From assembly GCF_000576425.1 (NCBI RefSeq), contig NZ_KK069999.1, positions 111,534-175,533 of the forward strand: a stretch of DNA of 64,000 nucleotides, written 5' to 3'. Source of the DNA: Brachybacterium phenoliresistens. GTDB lineage: Bacteria; Actinomycetota; Actinomycetes; Actinomycetales; Dermabacteraceae. The position numbers were made by a program, and so were the translations under genes. This document shows positions 1 through 7,985 of this stretch, piece after piece. Under the pieces are notes generated by a model. The model was not told where the DNA came from and made no database searches. It saw nothing but the letters and a program-made list of their open reading frames with translations. Within the stretch, counting starts at the first letter, position 1. Every line of letters begins with the position of its first letter.

Positions 1-573
1 GCGGCCCCCTCCCCCCGCCGCGAGGAGACCGGGGACCTCTCGGAGCCGGCGGCCGTGGTGCTCTCGACCGTCGAGGTCACCGCAGCGGGACCGCGGCCGC
101 GCTCGCGCACCCTGCTGCTGAAGGGCCACGACCCACGGGGCTTCGTCGTCTACACGAACCTGCGCTCCGCCAAGGGCCGCCAGGCGCTCACGACGCCCGC
201 CGCCTCCCTGCTCTTCCCCTGGTACGCGCTGCAGCGGCAGGTCCGCGTGGACGGGACCGTGGAGCGCGTCGAGGACGCGCAGGCCGACGAGTACTTCGCG
301 AGCCGGCCGCGCGAGTCCCAGGTCGCCGCCTGGGCGTCCCAGCAGTCGGAGGCCGTCGCCGACCGCGAGACGCTCGATGCCGTGTATGCGGAGGCGCAGG
401 CGCGGTTCGCGGGCCGCGAGGTGCCCCGCCCGCCGCACTGGGGCGGGCTGCGCGTGGTCCCGGACCGCCTGGAGTTCTGGCAGGGGCGCGCCCACCGCCT
501 GCACGACCGGATCGTCTACGACCTCGTCGAGGGGTCCCCGGGATCCTGGCAGCGCACCCGCCTGGCGCCGTGA
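1..573 (+). CDS. pdxH: Pyridoxamine 5'-phosphate oxidase, 5'-truncated by window edge
   Basis: FMN-dependent cytosolic oxidase that converts PNP or PMP to pyridoxal 5'-phosphate (vitamin B6 salvage/biosynthesis). The frame is open from base 1, so the true start lies outside the window. The visible part carries family hallmarks in order: the SRTLLLKG-like segment, YTNLRSAKG, ASLLFPWYALQRQVRVDG, the YFASRPR substrate/FMN segment, and the C-terminal PRPPHWGG, EFWQGR.RLHDR and RLAP end that is near-universal in PdxH. About 190 residues are present against roughly 210-220 usual, so only a short N-terminus is missing. The stop overlaps the next start by 4 bp (GTGA), indicating translational coupling. 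Confidence 0.95.
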   Translation, partial: AAPSPRREETGDLSEPAAVVLSTVEVTAAGPRPRSRTLLLKGHDPRGFVVYTNLRSAKGRQALTTPAASLLFPWYALQRQVRVDGTVERVEDAQADEYFASRPRESQVAAWASQQSEAVADRETLDAVYAEAQARFAGREVPRPPHWGGLRVVPDRLEFWQGRAHRLHDRIVYDLVEGSPGSWQRTRLAP

Positions 574-1070
574 GCGGTCCGGCCCGGATCGACCTGCCCC
601 GGCCGGCCGATGCCGCCGCGCTCGCCGGCGTCCACGTCACGGGCTGGCGCGAGGCCTACGGCGCGCTGCTGCCGCCGCGGTTCTTCGACGCGGAGGCGCG
701 GGCGCATCGGCTGCGGACCTGGGAGCTGATCACCCGCTGGCACCCCGAGCGCCTCGCGCAGAGGGTGCGGATCGGCCGCGACGCGCAGGGCACCGCGATC
801 GGCTTCGCGCTGGTCGGCCCGACGGGCGATGACCCGCCGGTGCGCGCGCTGGAGGTCCAGGCGCTGTACGTCCTCTCGCCCTGGTACGGCACCGGCACGG
901 GGGCGGCGCTCCTGGAGCCGCTGATCGGCTCCTCCCCCGCGAGCCTGTGGGTCGCCGAGCGCAATCCCCGCGCCCGCCGCTTCTACGAGAAGATGGGGTT
1001 CCGCGCGGACGGGGCCCGCAAGACCGACCCCGCCCTCGAGGACCTGGCCGAGATCCGCATGGTGCGCTGA
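570..1070 (+). CDS. GNAT family N-acetyltransferase
   Basis: A 166-residue single-domain acetyltransferase expected to transfer acetyl from acetyl-CoA to an unknown amine. The N-terminal segment ADAAALAGVHVTGWREAY is the usual GNAT beta1-alpha1 opening. Motif A is ALYVLSPWYGTGTGAALLE (around residues 95-113) with a Q/RxxGxG/A-like acetyl-CoA loop, and motif B is VAERNPRARRFYEKMGF. The GTG start overlaps the pdxH stop by 4 bp, so the two are co-translated. Specificity cannot be deduced; the link to pdxH is not an obvious pathway link. Confidence 0.85.
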   Translation: MSGPARIDLPRPADAAALAGVHVTGWREAYGALLPPRFFDAEARAHRLRTWELITRWHPERLAQRVRIGRDAQGTAIGFALVGPTGDDPPVRALEVQALYVLSPWYGTGTGAALLEPLIGSSPASLWVAERNPRARRFYEKMGFRADGARKTDPALEDLAEIRMVR

Positions 1071-1109
1071 CCGCCTCCCCCGACGCCGCCCGACGAGAGG
1101 ACCCCTCCC

Positions 1110-1826
1110 ATGCCCGCAGCCCCTGCCCGGTCGAAGGCGCCGGTCATCATCATCGCCGCGGTCTGCGCGGTGCTCCTGCTGGGCGGCCTCGTGCTCGGCG
1201 CCGTCGGCCTGGGCAGCTACGTCATGCTGCGCGACGGCGACGGAGCGCCGGGGCCCGACGGCCCCGCCCCCTCCCCCGGCGTGCAGGCACCGGCCGGGGT
1301 CGCCGCCGACGGCACGTCCCTGCAGCTGGGCAGCGACTCCTCCCTCACCGTCGAGGTGTACCTGGACTACTCCTGCCCGCACTGCGCCGAGTTCTCCCGC
1401 ATCAACGACGAGGACCTGCGCATGCTCGCCGAGGACGGCACCATCGACCTGCGGATCCACCCGCTGCCGATGCTGAACGCCTCCTCCGCCGGCTACTCCG
1501 AGCGGGCCGCCAACGCGGCGACCTGCGTGCATGACGAGGATCCGGGCCTGTTCTGGGAGATGTCCACCGCCCTGTTCGAGGCCCAGGCCGACGGCCCCGC
1601 GCTGAGCAGCGAGGATCTCGCGGAGACCGCGCACGGTCTGGGCGCGGGCGAGGAGACGGTCTCCTGCATCACCGCGGAGACCTACCTGCCGTGGATCAAC
1701 GAGGTCGTGGGTCCGGAAGCCACCGACCGCATCCCCGGGACCCCGACGGTGTACATCGACGGCGAGCAGTTCTCCGGCGACTACACCGTCGAGGACGAGC
1801 TGCTGCACGCGATCGTCGGCGAGTGA
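1110..1826 (+). CDS. DsbA-like thioredoxin-fold protein, membrane-anchored
   Basis: Predicted extracytoplasmic thiol-disulfide oxidoreductase of 238 residues. A hydrophobic segment at about residues 9-35 (VIIIAAVCAVLLLGGLVLGAV) gives an N-in signal anchor, followed by a Pro/Gly-rich linker. The thioredoxin-fold domain has the active site C89-P-H-C92 in the context LDYSCPHC, which is the DsbA-type dipeptide. Near the C-terminus IPGTPTVYIDG carries the cis-proline loop typical of DsbA/Thioredoxin_4 (PF13462). Two further cysteines (AATC, VSC) lie in the helical insertion. It probably introduces disulfides in secreted proteins. The gene follows the GNAT gene by 39 bp and may be its own unit. Confidence 0.88.
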   Translation: MPAAPARSKAPVIIIAAVCAVLLLGGLVLGAVGLGSYVMLRDGDGAPGPDGPAPSPGVQAPAGVAADGTSLQLGSDSSLTVEVYLDYSCPHCAEFSRINDEDLRMLAEDGTIDLRIHPLPMLNASSAGYSERAANAATCVHDEDPGLFWEMSTALFEAQADGPALSSEDLAETAHGLGAGEETVSCITAETYLPWINEVVGPEATDRIPGTPTVYIDGEQFSGDYTVEDELLHAIVGE

Positions 1827-1828
1827 GG

Positions 1829-1864
1829 CCGCGGCGCCCCCAGGTGACGTCCCGGGGGCCGCGA
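1829..1864 (+). terminator. GC-rich hairpin after the DsbA-like gene
   Basis: GCGG and CCCCC pair with GGGGG and CCGC around a 12-nt loop, just after the stop codon. There is a two-base bulge and no T-tract, so termination is only plausible. Confidence 0.4.
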
Positions 1865-1943
1865 GCTGAGCGGGCAGGGAACGCCGCCGGTCGGCTCGAG
1901 GACAGGTGCGCCCGGCGGCTCCCGCCGGGCGCTCGGGGCCTCC

Positions 1944-1949
1944 TAGATT
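1944..1949 (+). promoter_or_regulatory. -10 hexamer TAGATT, leaderless start
   Basis: TAGATT lies exactly 6 nt before the ATG at 1956 with no Shine-Dalgarno sequence between, so transcription should begin at the start codon. Confidence 0.6.
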
Positions 1950-1955
1950 GAAGCC

Positions 1956-2420
1956 ATGGACACTGGCCCCCTGGCAGACCGCTCCCGCCCCACCGGGCTG
2001 ACCCTCAACGCCGGCTGGGAGCTGGGCGTGCGCCGCACCGTCCCCGCGGCCCCCGAGGAGCTGTGGCAGCGCCTGCTGTCGGACTGGCTCCCCGCCTGGC
2101 TCGCGGTGGACTCGATCCCGCAGATGGTCGGGGCGCCGCTGCGCCGCGGCGAGCAGATCCGCGGCCGGGTGGTCGGCTGTCATGTGGGTCGCCGGGTGCG
2201 GCTGCGCTGGCATCCTCCCCAGCTCGACCACGAGACCGTCTTCCAGGTGACCTTGCTGGAGGCGCCGGGCGGCTGCACCATCGCCATCCACCAGGAGCGC
2301 CTGCTCGGCTCCGCGGAGCGGCAGGCTCTGCTCGAGCGGTGGACCCGGGAGCTCGAGGAGCTGCGCGGCGGCATCGCCCGCGACGCCGCCGCGCGCCGCG
2401 CCGCGGACGAGGAGAGCTGA
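1956..2420 (+). CDS. SRPBCC-fold protein (AHSA1-like)
   Basis: A 154-residue small ligand-binding-fold protein. The segment GVRRTVPAAPEELWQRLLSDWLPAWL is the characteristic first strand/helix of START/SRPBCC domains, and RVRLRWHPPQLDHETVFQVTLLEAPGGCTIAIHQERL is the typical paired-strand region of AHSA1 proteins. The C-terminus (after about residue 125) is an Arg/Glu/Ala-rich helix. No catalytic residues can be named and the ligand is unknown. It appears monocistronic with a leaderless promoter. Confidence 0.72.
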   Translation: MDTGPLADRSRPTGLTLNAGWELGVRRTVPAAPEELWQRLLSDWLPAWLAVDSIPQMVGAPLRRGEQIRGRVVGCHVGRRVRLRWHPPQLDHETVFQVTLLEAPGGCTIAIHQERLLGSAERQALLERWTRELEELRGGIARDAAARRAADEES

Positions 2421-2427
2421 GCCCCGC

Positions 2428-2676
2428 TCAGCGGGACCCGCGGTCGGTGACCTTGTACGGCTCTCCGCGGCTGTCGTAGGTGATCCACTCCCCCACCGGC
2501 TCGCCCTGGTCGAAGTGCCCGGAGCGCTTCAGGGTGCCGTCGATCCGGTACCACTCCCAGTACCCGGACTCCTTGCCGTGGACGTGCTTCCCCTTCGACC
2601 ACACCGTCGTGCCGTTCGCGTGGTACATGATCGTGACGCCGTCGATGATCTCCGTCTTCTTCTCGCCCGGAGTCAT
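2428..2676 (-). CDS. Small MORN/YwqK-like repeat protein
   Basis: An 82-residue soluble protein (MTPGEKK start). Its body is two to three repeats of the form G-x-W/Y-x-x-Y/F-x-x-x-G-x-x-x-x-x-G (GYWEWYRIDGTLKRSGHF, then GEWITYDSRGEPYKV), the pattern of MORN and YwqK-type toxin-antitoxin immunity proteins. The longer upstream frame overlaps the neighbouring acetyltransferase gene and is rejected. No toxin gene is adjacent, so an antitoxin role is only a family association. It converges on the SRPBCC gene with a 7-bp gap. Confidence 0.65.
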   Translation of the reverse strand: MTPGEKKTEIIDGVTIMYHANGTTVWSKGKHVHGKESGYWEWYRIDGTLKRSGHFDQGEPVGEWITYDSRGEPYKVTDRGSR

Positions 2677-2731
2677 GGCCCACCTCGTCTCCTCGTGCGG
2701 CCGCGCGATGTGCGGGCCGATGCGCCCGACC

Positions 2732-3235
2732 TTACCGAGCGGGCGCGGGATCCTCACGGGGCAGCGCCCTGCGGAGGTAGTCGCAGGGGTCCCGGTGCTC
2801 CACGTCCCCGCCCGGGCGCGGCTCGGTCCAGACGTCGATGACCTCCCCGTGGCCCCACGGGACGTACCCGAGCCGCTCGTACAGCCGGCGCGCAGCCGGG
2901 TTGCCCGGTTCGACGGCGAGGCCCACCGCGTCATGCCCGCGGCGGGCCGCGATCGCTTCGGCGGCGGCGATCAGCGCGCTGCCGATGCCCTGCCCCTGGG
3001 GCGTCGCCTCCAGCGCGTTGATCTCGGCCGCGCGGACCGCCGCGTACTTCGAGCGGTGGTAGAGCGTCGCCCGGCCCACGTTCTCCGCTCCGCGCCAGGC
3101 GAGGAGATAGGTCGCCTCCCCGGATTCCTGCAGCGCGAAGCGCTCGCGGTGGTGCGCCGCCGACATCGGGTCGACGGGCCCGGCGAGCAGGCGCGACAGG
3201 TCCGCGGCGGTGCAGGGCTCGATGCGAAGGTTCAT
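2732..3235 (-). CDS. GNAT family N-acetyltransferase
   Basis: A 167-residue acetyltransferase starting MNLRIEPCTAADL. The acetyl-CoA binding motif A is INALEATPQGQGIGSALIAAAEAIAARRG, containing Q-G-Q-G-I-G, followed by motif B VEPGNPAARRLYERLGY and the C-terminal strand VIDVWTEP. This is the pattern of RimI-like GNATs, acceptor unknown. A much longer upstream frame was not used because it runs into a different gene; the start at 3235 matches the family's usual N-terminus. Confidence 0.85.
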   Translation of the reverse strand: MNLRIEPCTAADLSRLLAGPVDPMSAAHHRERFALQESGEATYLLAWRGAENVGRATLYHRSKYAAVRAAEINALEATPQGQGIGSALIAAAEAIAARRGHDAVGLAVEPGNPAARRLYERLGYVPWGHGEVIDVWTEPRPGGDVEHRDPCDYLRRALPREDPAPAR

Positions 3236-3252
3236 GACGGGATGATGCTCGC

Positions 3253-4500
3253 CTACGCCGGGGGCGTCGGCGCGCTGCGTCGCTGGATCCGGACCGGCCG
3301 CGGCTCGAGCCGGTTGCGCTGGAAGGACGAGGAGTGCCAGGCGTGGACCTCCAGGTCGCCGGAGTGCCACTGCGAGCGTCCGTGCTCTCGATCGACGATG
3401 GGGCCGTACTGCCGGCTCAGGATCGCGTCGACCTCCTCGGGACGGGTGCGGGTCCCGGCGCAGAGCACCGTGCCGCCCGCGACCCGACCGTCCGCGACGA
3501 GCAGCTCGAGCTGGTGCCCCCGGTGATCGACCAGTCCGATCCCGCGCGGTGTCGATTCGGGCGGGGTGAAGTCCACCAGACCGGCGGCGGCAAGAGCGGA
3601 GGCGGCGGCTGTGGGCGTCGCGCCGATCTGCTCGGCGATCCCCGAGAGCAGGGGCACTGCCTGCTCGGGGTCCGGATCGGTCACCGCGGGGATCTCCCAC
3701 GAGCTCGCCCCGCCGCGCACGGTTCCGGCAGGAGCCTGCAGGAACTCGATGCTGCGGGAGCGGGACTTCAGCCGCCAGATCCTGAACGATCGCGATCCGC
3801 GGTACCAGAAGCCTTCGATCTCGCTGTACCCGAGGACCTCCGCGAGGTATTCGAGGGTCGACGCGAACCGCTCATCGTCCGATCCGGAGCGGTCCCCCGG
3901 CGGCCGTGCACCAGGATCGAGGGAGAACGTCACGGTCGCGCGTCCCTCAGTCGACTGCACACGGGCGTGGAACGGTCGGCGTGAGGGGCTGTCCCAGATG
4001 CCGTCGGACGGCGAGATGTCCGCCGGGGCGAGCCCGTGCTCGATGAGCCAGGCCTGAAGGTCAGCCCCATCGAGCCACTCCACTGCCGCCGCGCGGAGCT
4101 GGGCGTACGAGACGTGGGGTCGCAGCACCAACCGCACCCGCCTGAGCCAGATAGACAGCCCCAGGTCCCCACAGCCGACGTCCCACAGATGTTCGCCTCC
4201 GCTGGGACGCCCCAGGAGACGGGTCATGGCGCGGCGCAGCCGCTTCTCGAAGCCCGCGAGGTCGTCGGTGGCGGGAAGCGCGACAAGGGCCGCGTCCCGC
4301 GAGCGCAGCCGCGCCGGCGCCTCGTCGAGGTCTCCGTCCCGAGGATCGTCGGGCAGCTCGGAGATGGACAGGCCGGCCTCTCGGAGAGCGCGCGCCAGCA
4401 GATCCTCCTCGGGTGACGGAGCGTCCCGCAGGATCGTCGCGACGTGCACGAGCCGGGAGATGAGCTCGTCCGGGGGAAGCACGGGCGGGGAATCGGTCAT
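3253..4500 (-). CDS. Hypothetical protein, 415 residues
   Basis: Not recognised. The chosen start (MTDSPPVLPPDELISRLVHVATIL) gives a soluble acidic protein without signal peptide or membrane segment. The N-terminal 90 residues look helical. Residues about 90-190 contain WDVGCGDLGLSIWLRRVRLVL and a DGADLQAWLIEHGL helix. The middle has WYRGSRSFRIWRLKSRSRSIEFL. The C-terminal third (GLVDHRGHQLELLVADGRVAGGTVLCAG) resembles a beta-rich domain ending in an Arg-rich tail. Codon usage matches neighbours. It probably belongs to an actinobacterial family of unknown function; the fragment VGCGDLGL is not a convincing SAM site. Confidence 0.7.
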   Translation of the reverse strand: MTDSPPVLPPDELISRLVHVATILRDAPSPEEDLLARALREAGLSISELPDDPRDGDLDEAPARLRSRDAALVALPATDDLAGFEKRLRRAMTRLLGRPSGGEHLWDVGCGDLGLSIWLRRVRLVLRPHVSYAQLRAAAVEWLDGADLQAWLIEHGLAPADISPSDGIWDSPSRRPFHARVQSTEGRATVTFSLDPGARPPGDRSGSDDERFASTLEYLAEVLGYSEIEGFWYRGSRSFRIWRLKSRSRSIEFLQAPAGTVRGGASSWEIPAVTDPDPEQAVPLLSGIAEQIGATPTAAASALAAAGLVDFTPPESTPRGIGLVDHRGHQLELLVADGRVAGGTVLCAGTRTRPEEVDAILSRQYGPIVDREHGRSQWHSGDLEVHAWHSSSFQRNRLEPRPVRIQRRSAPTPPA

Positions 4501-4535
4501 CGCGGGGCCTTCTCTTCGGGTGGGGCGACGCCGAC

Positions 4536-5438
4536 CTACGACGTCGTGGCCAGCTGGGTGCGCTCCTCGTCGGTGAGCACGCTGTGCTCGCGCAGCACGT
4601 CGATGCGCAGCACGTCCACGTCCGTGGGGCGGCCGATGCCTCCTACGGTCCCGTCGAAGCGCAGCTGCCAGATCGCCCATTCCGGGTCCTCGGGCCGGCC
4701 GTCGTCCTCGAACAGCCAGGCGGGGCGGGAATCGGCGACCGGCAGCCCGTAGTGGGCGCGCCACTGGCTCGAGGAGTAGACGACCACGCGCCGGCCCCAG
4801 GCGGCCTCGACGATGCGGGTGAAGTCGTCGATCTCGGCCTGGGCCTGGTCCGCCTCCGGGCGCTCCTGGCAGGCGCCGTCGAACTCGAGGTCCAGGGCCG
4901 GAGGCAGGGCGGCGTCGTCCGGCGGGGCGGCGGCGAGGAAGTCGCGGGCCTGGTCCGCGCCCGAGGAGCACAGCGTGAAGTAGTGGTAGGCGCCGCGGGT
5001 CAGCCCGGCGGCCCCCGCGCCCTCCCAGTTGATCGCGAACATCGGGTCGGTGTACCCGCTGCCCTCGGTCGCCTTGATGTACGTGAAGGCGTAGCCGTCC
5101 GCCGCGACCGCGGTCCAGTCGACGGTGCCCTGATGGGAGGAGACGTCGATCCCCATCACCTCGCCCTGCTCGAGCGCGGCGCCCTCGGGGAGCTGCGCGA
5201 GGGCGGGGGCATCGGCCGGGGTGCCGGGGACGGTCATCGCCTCCGCGTCCGCGACGCGCACCTCGGCGGTGGGCACGGCGGCGGTGGCGGCGGCCTCCGG
5301 CGGGACCGGATCGCCGTCGCGGACGGCCCGGATGGTGCAGGAGACCGTCAGCACGAGCACGCCGATGACCAGGAGCGCGCAGCAGCCGGCGAGGGTGCGG
5401 CGTCGTCGCCGCACCTGGTCGCGCGAGTAGCGGGGCAT
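4536..5438 (-). CDS. GH25 family lysozyme (muramidase), secreted or membrane-anchored
   Basis: Cell-wall hydrolase cleaving MurNAc-GlcNAc beta-1,4 bonds, 300 residues. A positively charged N-terminus (RRRRR) precedes one hydrophobic helix at about residues 17-37, a signal anchor, then a low-complexity linker to residue 90. The GH25 barrel shows GIDVSSHQG with the catalytic Asp98, YIKATEG (120-126), GAYHYF (149-154) and LDLEF (182-186) with Asp183/Glu185. The C-terminal W.QLRFDG.VGGI....DVDVLR is the typical barrel closing segment. No separate wall-binding repeats are present. The start codon is 7 nt after a TAGCAT hexamer. Confidence 0.92.
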   Translation of the reverse strand: MPRYSRDQVRRRRRTLAGCCALLVIGVLVLTVSCTIRAVRDGDPVPPEAAATAAVPTAEVRVADAEAMTVPGTPADAPALAQLPEGAALEQGEVMGIDVSSHQGTVDWTAVAADGYAFTYIKATEGSGYTDPMFAINWEGAGAAGLTRGAYHYFTLCSSGADQARDFLAAAPPDDAALPPALDLEFDGACQERPEADQAQAEIDDFTRIVEAAWGRRVVVYSSSQWRAHYGLPVADSRPAWLFEDDGRPEDPEWAIWQLRFDGTVGGIGRPTDVDVLRIDVLREHSVLTDEERTQLATTS

Positions 5439-5445
5439 GCCCAGG

Positions 5446-5451
5446 ATGCTA
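5446..5451 (-). promoter_or_regulatory. -10 hexamer TAGCAT, leaderless start of lysozyme gene
   Basis: Reading on the minus strand, TAGCAT is followed by 7 nt and then the ATG of the GH25 gene, without a ribosome binding site. Confidence 0.55.
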
Positions 5452-5521
5452 CGGAATGCGCCTGCCTCGCGCGGTCACCGGCACGCGGGCGCATCGGACC
5501 GCGCCGCCGGCGGCGGGGCGG
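5452..5521. other. Short gap between lysozyme and amidotransferase genes
   Basis: Holds the lysozyme promoter at its left end; otherwise GC-rich sequence (CCGCCGGCGGCGG-like palindromic words at about 5503-5519) that may terminate the amidotransferase transcript. Confidence 0.35.
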
Positions 5522-6259
5522 TCAGCGGGCGAACAGCCGCGCGAACGCCCCCAGCAGGGCCGAGGACTCGTCGGCCTTCACGGCGCGGACCTGCGCGGCC
5601 AGCTCGTCGAACTCCTCGGGCGCGTAGTAGCCGTGCTCGCGGTAGATCCCGGCGCGCACCACCAGCCCCTCCGAGTCCAGCTCGGGATGGAACTGGGTGG
5701 CGTACTGCCGGGTGCCGACCCGGAACATCTGCACCGGGCAGGCGTCCCCGCGGCCCAGCAGCACGGCGTGCGGCGGCAGGGCGCTGATGGCCTCCTTGTG
5801 GCCCACCAGGGCAACGAAGTCCTCGCCCAGGCCGGCCTCGCGGATCAGCGGATCGGCCCTGCCCTCCTCGGTGAGGTGCACGGTGATGGCGCCGGCCTTC
5901 TCCCCGAAGGTGCGGTCGACGACGGCTCCCTGGTGAGTGCCGAGCGCCCCGACGCCGTAGCAGGCGCCGAACAGCGGCACGTCCTGCGCGATGACGCGGT
6001 CCATCAGGGCGGACAGCTCCGCCTCCGCTCGCCGCTGCGCCGGGGACTTGGACTCCACCGGGTCGGAGGCGTTGTACGGGCTGCCGCCGAGGATGATCCC
6101 GGAGATCTCCTCGAGGTCGAGCTCGGGCATGGGGTCGCGCTCGAGACGGACCCGCAGCAGCTGCTCCGGGGCCAGCCCCGTGAGCGCGCAGAAGGTCTCG
6201 TACTCGGTGTCGGCGGCGTCGTCCTCCGCCCGGGTCGCGATCAGCACGAAAGGTCTCAC
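5522..6259 (-). CDS. Class I glutamine amidotransferase (GMP synthase-like domain)
   Basis: A stand-alone type 1 amidotransferase of 245 residues. The oxyanion strand is GIILGGSPYN, the nucleophile elbow is LFGACYGVG with Cys100, and the triad is completed by FHPELD with His191 and Glu193. Such proteins hydrolyse glutamine or act on gamma-glutamyl compounds; the substrate here is unknown. No synthetase partner domain is fused or adjacent. GTG start, 6 nt after a TAGGAT hexamer. Alternative identity: a gamma-glutamyl-gamma-aminobutyrate hydrolase relative, though the GMP-synthase-type motif fits better. Confidence 0.85.
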   Translation of the reverse strand: MRPFVLIATRAEDDAADTEYETFCALTGLAPEQLLRVRLERDPMPELDLEEISGIILGGSPYNASDPVESKSPAQRRAEAELSALMDRVIAQDVPLFGACYGVGALGTHQGAVVDRTFGEKAGAITVHLTEEGRADPLIREAGLGEDFVALVGHKEAISALPPHAVLLGRGDACPVQMFRVGTRQYATQFHPELDSEGLVVRAGIYREHGYYAPEEFDELAAQVRAVKADESSALLGAFARLFAR

Positions 6260-6265
6260 GAGCAG

Positions 6266-6271
6266 ATCCTA
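6266..6271 (-). promoter_or_regulatory. -10 hexamer TAGGAT, leaderless start of amidotransferase gene
   Basis: TAGGAT, then exactly 6 nt, then the GTG start codon at 6259 on the minus strand. Confidence 0.6.
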
Positions 6272-6316
6272 GTTCCCGCGCGGGGCGGCGGACGCCACCG
6301 CGGGCCGCCGGGGCCC

Positions 6317-7072
6317 TCAGCTGTTCACGAGCGTGACCTCGAAGGAGTAGCGCGAGGCGCGGTAGACGTGATGGCCGTACTCGATGACGACCCCGTCGTT
6401 GCCGAAGGACTTGCGGTCCATCACCAGCAGCGGCGCGCCGACGCTCTCGCCCAGCAGGGCGGCATGCTCCTCATCGGCCGTGATCGCGCCGATGCGCTGG
6501 TGCGCGACCGCGGAGACGACGCCGCGCTCGCGCAGCGCCGCGTACAGGCCCTGGGCGACGAGCTCGTCGCGGGTCGGGGCGATCCGCTCGGGCAGGGTGT
6601 TGCGCATGACCGCGAGCGGCTCGCCGTCCGCGCTGCGCACCCGCATCAGCTCCAGGACCAGCTCCCCCGGCTCGAGCAGCAGCCGGCCGGCGGCCTCCGC
6701 CGAGGGGCGGCCGATGCGGTACTCCACGACCTCGGTCGTGGGGCTCTTCCCGGCGCGGGCCAGGTCGTCGTACAGGGACGTGAGCGCCACGGGCCGGTTG
6801 ACCTGCGACTCCACCACCTGGGTGCCGACGCCCCGCTTGCGCACCAGCAGGCCCTTGTCCACGAGCTCCTGAATGCCCTGGCGCACCGTGGGGCGCGAGA
6901 GGCCCAGGCGGCCGGCCAGCTCCAGCTCGTTCTCCAGGCGCGACCCCGCGGCGAGCTCCCCGGAACGGATGGCGGACTCGATGCCCTCGGCCAGCTGCAG
7001 GTACAGCGGCGCGGAGGCGGAACGGTCCACGGTGATCTGGGGCTGGAACCTCGGCTCCGCGGCGGCGGCCAT
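6317..7072 (-). CDS. GntR/HutC family transcriptional regulator, probable inositol regulator
   Basis: DNA-binding repressor of 251 residues. N-terminal winged helix at about residues 15-85: APLYLQLAEGIESAIRSGELAAGSRLENE, LGLSRPTVRQGIQELVDKGLLVRKRGVGTQV. C-terminal UTRA effector domain from about residue 90, ending GVVIEYGHHVYRASRYSFEV, the usual HutC-type end. Effector is unknown; an inositol catabolite is inferred from context. It is the most downstream minus-strand gene of the inositol island and has its own promoter region at 7073-7165 with a TTGTCC-type palindrome at 7098-7109, suggesting autoregulation and control of iolC and iolD, which carry similar sites. Confidence 0.88.
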   Translation of the reverse strand: MAAAAEPRFQPQITVDRSASAPLYLQLAEGIESAIRSGELAAGSRLENELELAGRLGLSRPTVRQGIQELVDKGLLVRKRGVGTQVVESQVNRPVALTSLYDDLARAGKSPTTEVVEYRIGRPSAEAAGRLLLEPGELVLELMRVRSADGEPLAVMRNTLPERIAPTRDELVAQGLYAALRERGVVSAVAHQRIGAITADEEHAALLGESVGAPLLVMDRKSFGNDGVVIEYGHHVYRASRYSFEVTLVNS

Positions 7073-7097
7073 CGGCGACTCCTTCGTACGCGTGCAA

Positions 7098-7109
7098 TGG
7101 TCAGGACAA
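7098..7109. promoter_or_regulatory. Predicted GntR/HutC operator in front of gntR
   Basis: TGGTCAGGACAA (minus strand TTGTCCTGACCA) matches the HutC-type GT-N4-AC core and resembles sites at 15616 and 18809. It lies 26 nt upstream of the gntR start. Confidence 0.5.
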
Positions 7110-7165
7110 ATATACGCCCCGGACTGCGCAAGCGCTTCCCCGGGTTCGGGAGGGGTGGCCTGATG

Positions 7166-7954
7166 TCAGGCGGCGAGGCCTGCCGCGAAGGCCGCACGGA
7201 AGGCGGCGAGCGCGGAGTCCGGATCCCCGCTGGCCCAGGCCTCCATGCCGACGACGCCCTCGTATCCCATCTCTACCAGGGCGGCGGCGATCGCCTCGTA
7301 GCGGATCTCCCCCGTACCGGGCTCGCAGCGGCCGGGCACGTCGGCGACCTGGATCTCGCCGATCCAGGGCTGCGCCGTACGCAGCAGCTCGATGAGGTTC
7401 CCCTCCCCGATCTGTGCGTGGTACAGGTCCAGGTTGAGTCGCACCGAGGGGTGGTCTACCGCGCTGACCAGCCGGATCGTGTCGTCTGCGCGGGCGAACG
7501 GCGTCCCCGGGTGGTCGACGGAGAGGTTGAGGTTCTCGAGGGTGAAGGTGCGCCCGGCCTCCGCCGCGAGGTCGCCGAGGCGCCGCAGGGTGTCCGCCGC
7601 GCGGATCCAGTCGTCCCCGCTCGGGTCCGGGCCGGGCCGCACCGGCAGGCCCTGCGCGTCCAGGCCGGTGCCGTGCAGGTTCAGCCGCGGGGCGTCGATG
7701 ACGTCGGCCGCCCGCAGGGACTCGCGGGCGGTCGCGATCAGCTCCGCGCTGCCCTCGGCCGTGGTGAGGTCGCCGCGCAGGTACCCGGTCATCGAGGAGA
7801 AGGTCGCGCCGGTGGCGGCGAGGGCGTCCAGGTCCTTGCTGCTCCAGTCCCAGATCTCCACCTGGAAGCCCTGTTCATGGATCCGTCGAACCCGTTCCGC
7901 GAACGGCAGATCGGTGTGGATCATCTCCGCGCAGGCGGCCAGCTGGTAGGTCAT
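7166..7954 (-). CDS. Hydroxypyruvate isomerase-like TIM-barrel protein
   Basis: A 262-residue AP-endonuclease-2-type TIM barrel. The N-terminal LAACAEMIHTDLPFAERVRRIHEQGFQVEIWDW, LTLENLNL-type strand (FTLENLNLSVDHPGTPFA) and VRLNLDLYHAQIGEGNL segment with IQVADVPGRCEPGTGEI match the Hyi/OtnI family (hydroxypyruvate or 2-oxo-tetronate isomerase). Metal ligands are expected from the Glu, Asp, His and Glu in these strands (E-N-L-N, D-L-Y-H, E-I-Q-V, G-M-E-A). Position in the inositol island suggests action on an inosose or derived keto-acid rather than on hydroxypyruvate itself. Followed 93 bp later by gntR. Confidence 0.8.
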   Translation of the reverse strand: MTYQLAACAEMIHTDLPFAERVRRIHEQGFQVEIWDWSSKDLDALAATGATFSSMTGYLRGDLTTAEGSAELIATARESLRAADVIDAPRLNLHGTGLDAQGLPVRPGPDPSGDDWIRAADTLRRLGDLAAEAGRTFTLENLNLSVDHPGTPFARADDTIRLVSAVDHPSVRLNLDLYHAQIGEGNLIELLRTAQPWIGEIQVADVPGRCEPGTGEIRYEAIAAALVEMGYEGVVGMEAWASGDPDSALAAFRAAFAAGLAA

Positions 7955-7985
7955 CGTTCGTGCTCCTTCCGGGCGCTCGGACAGG

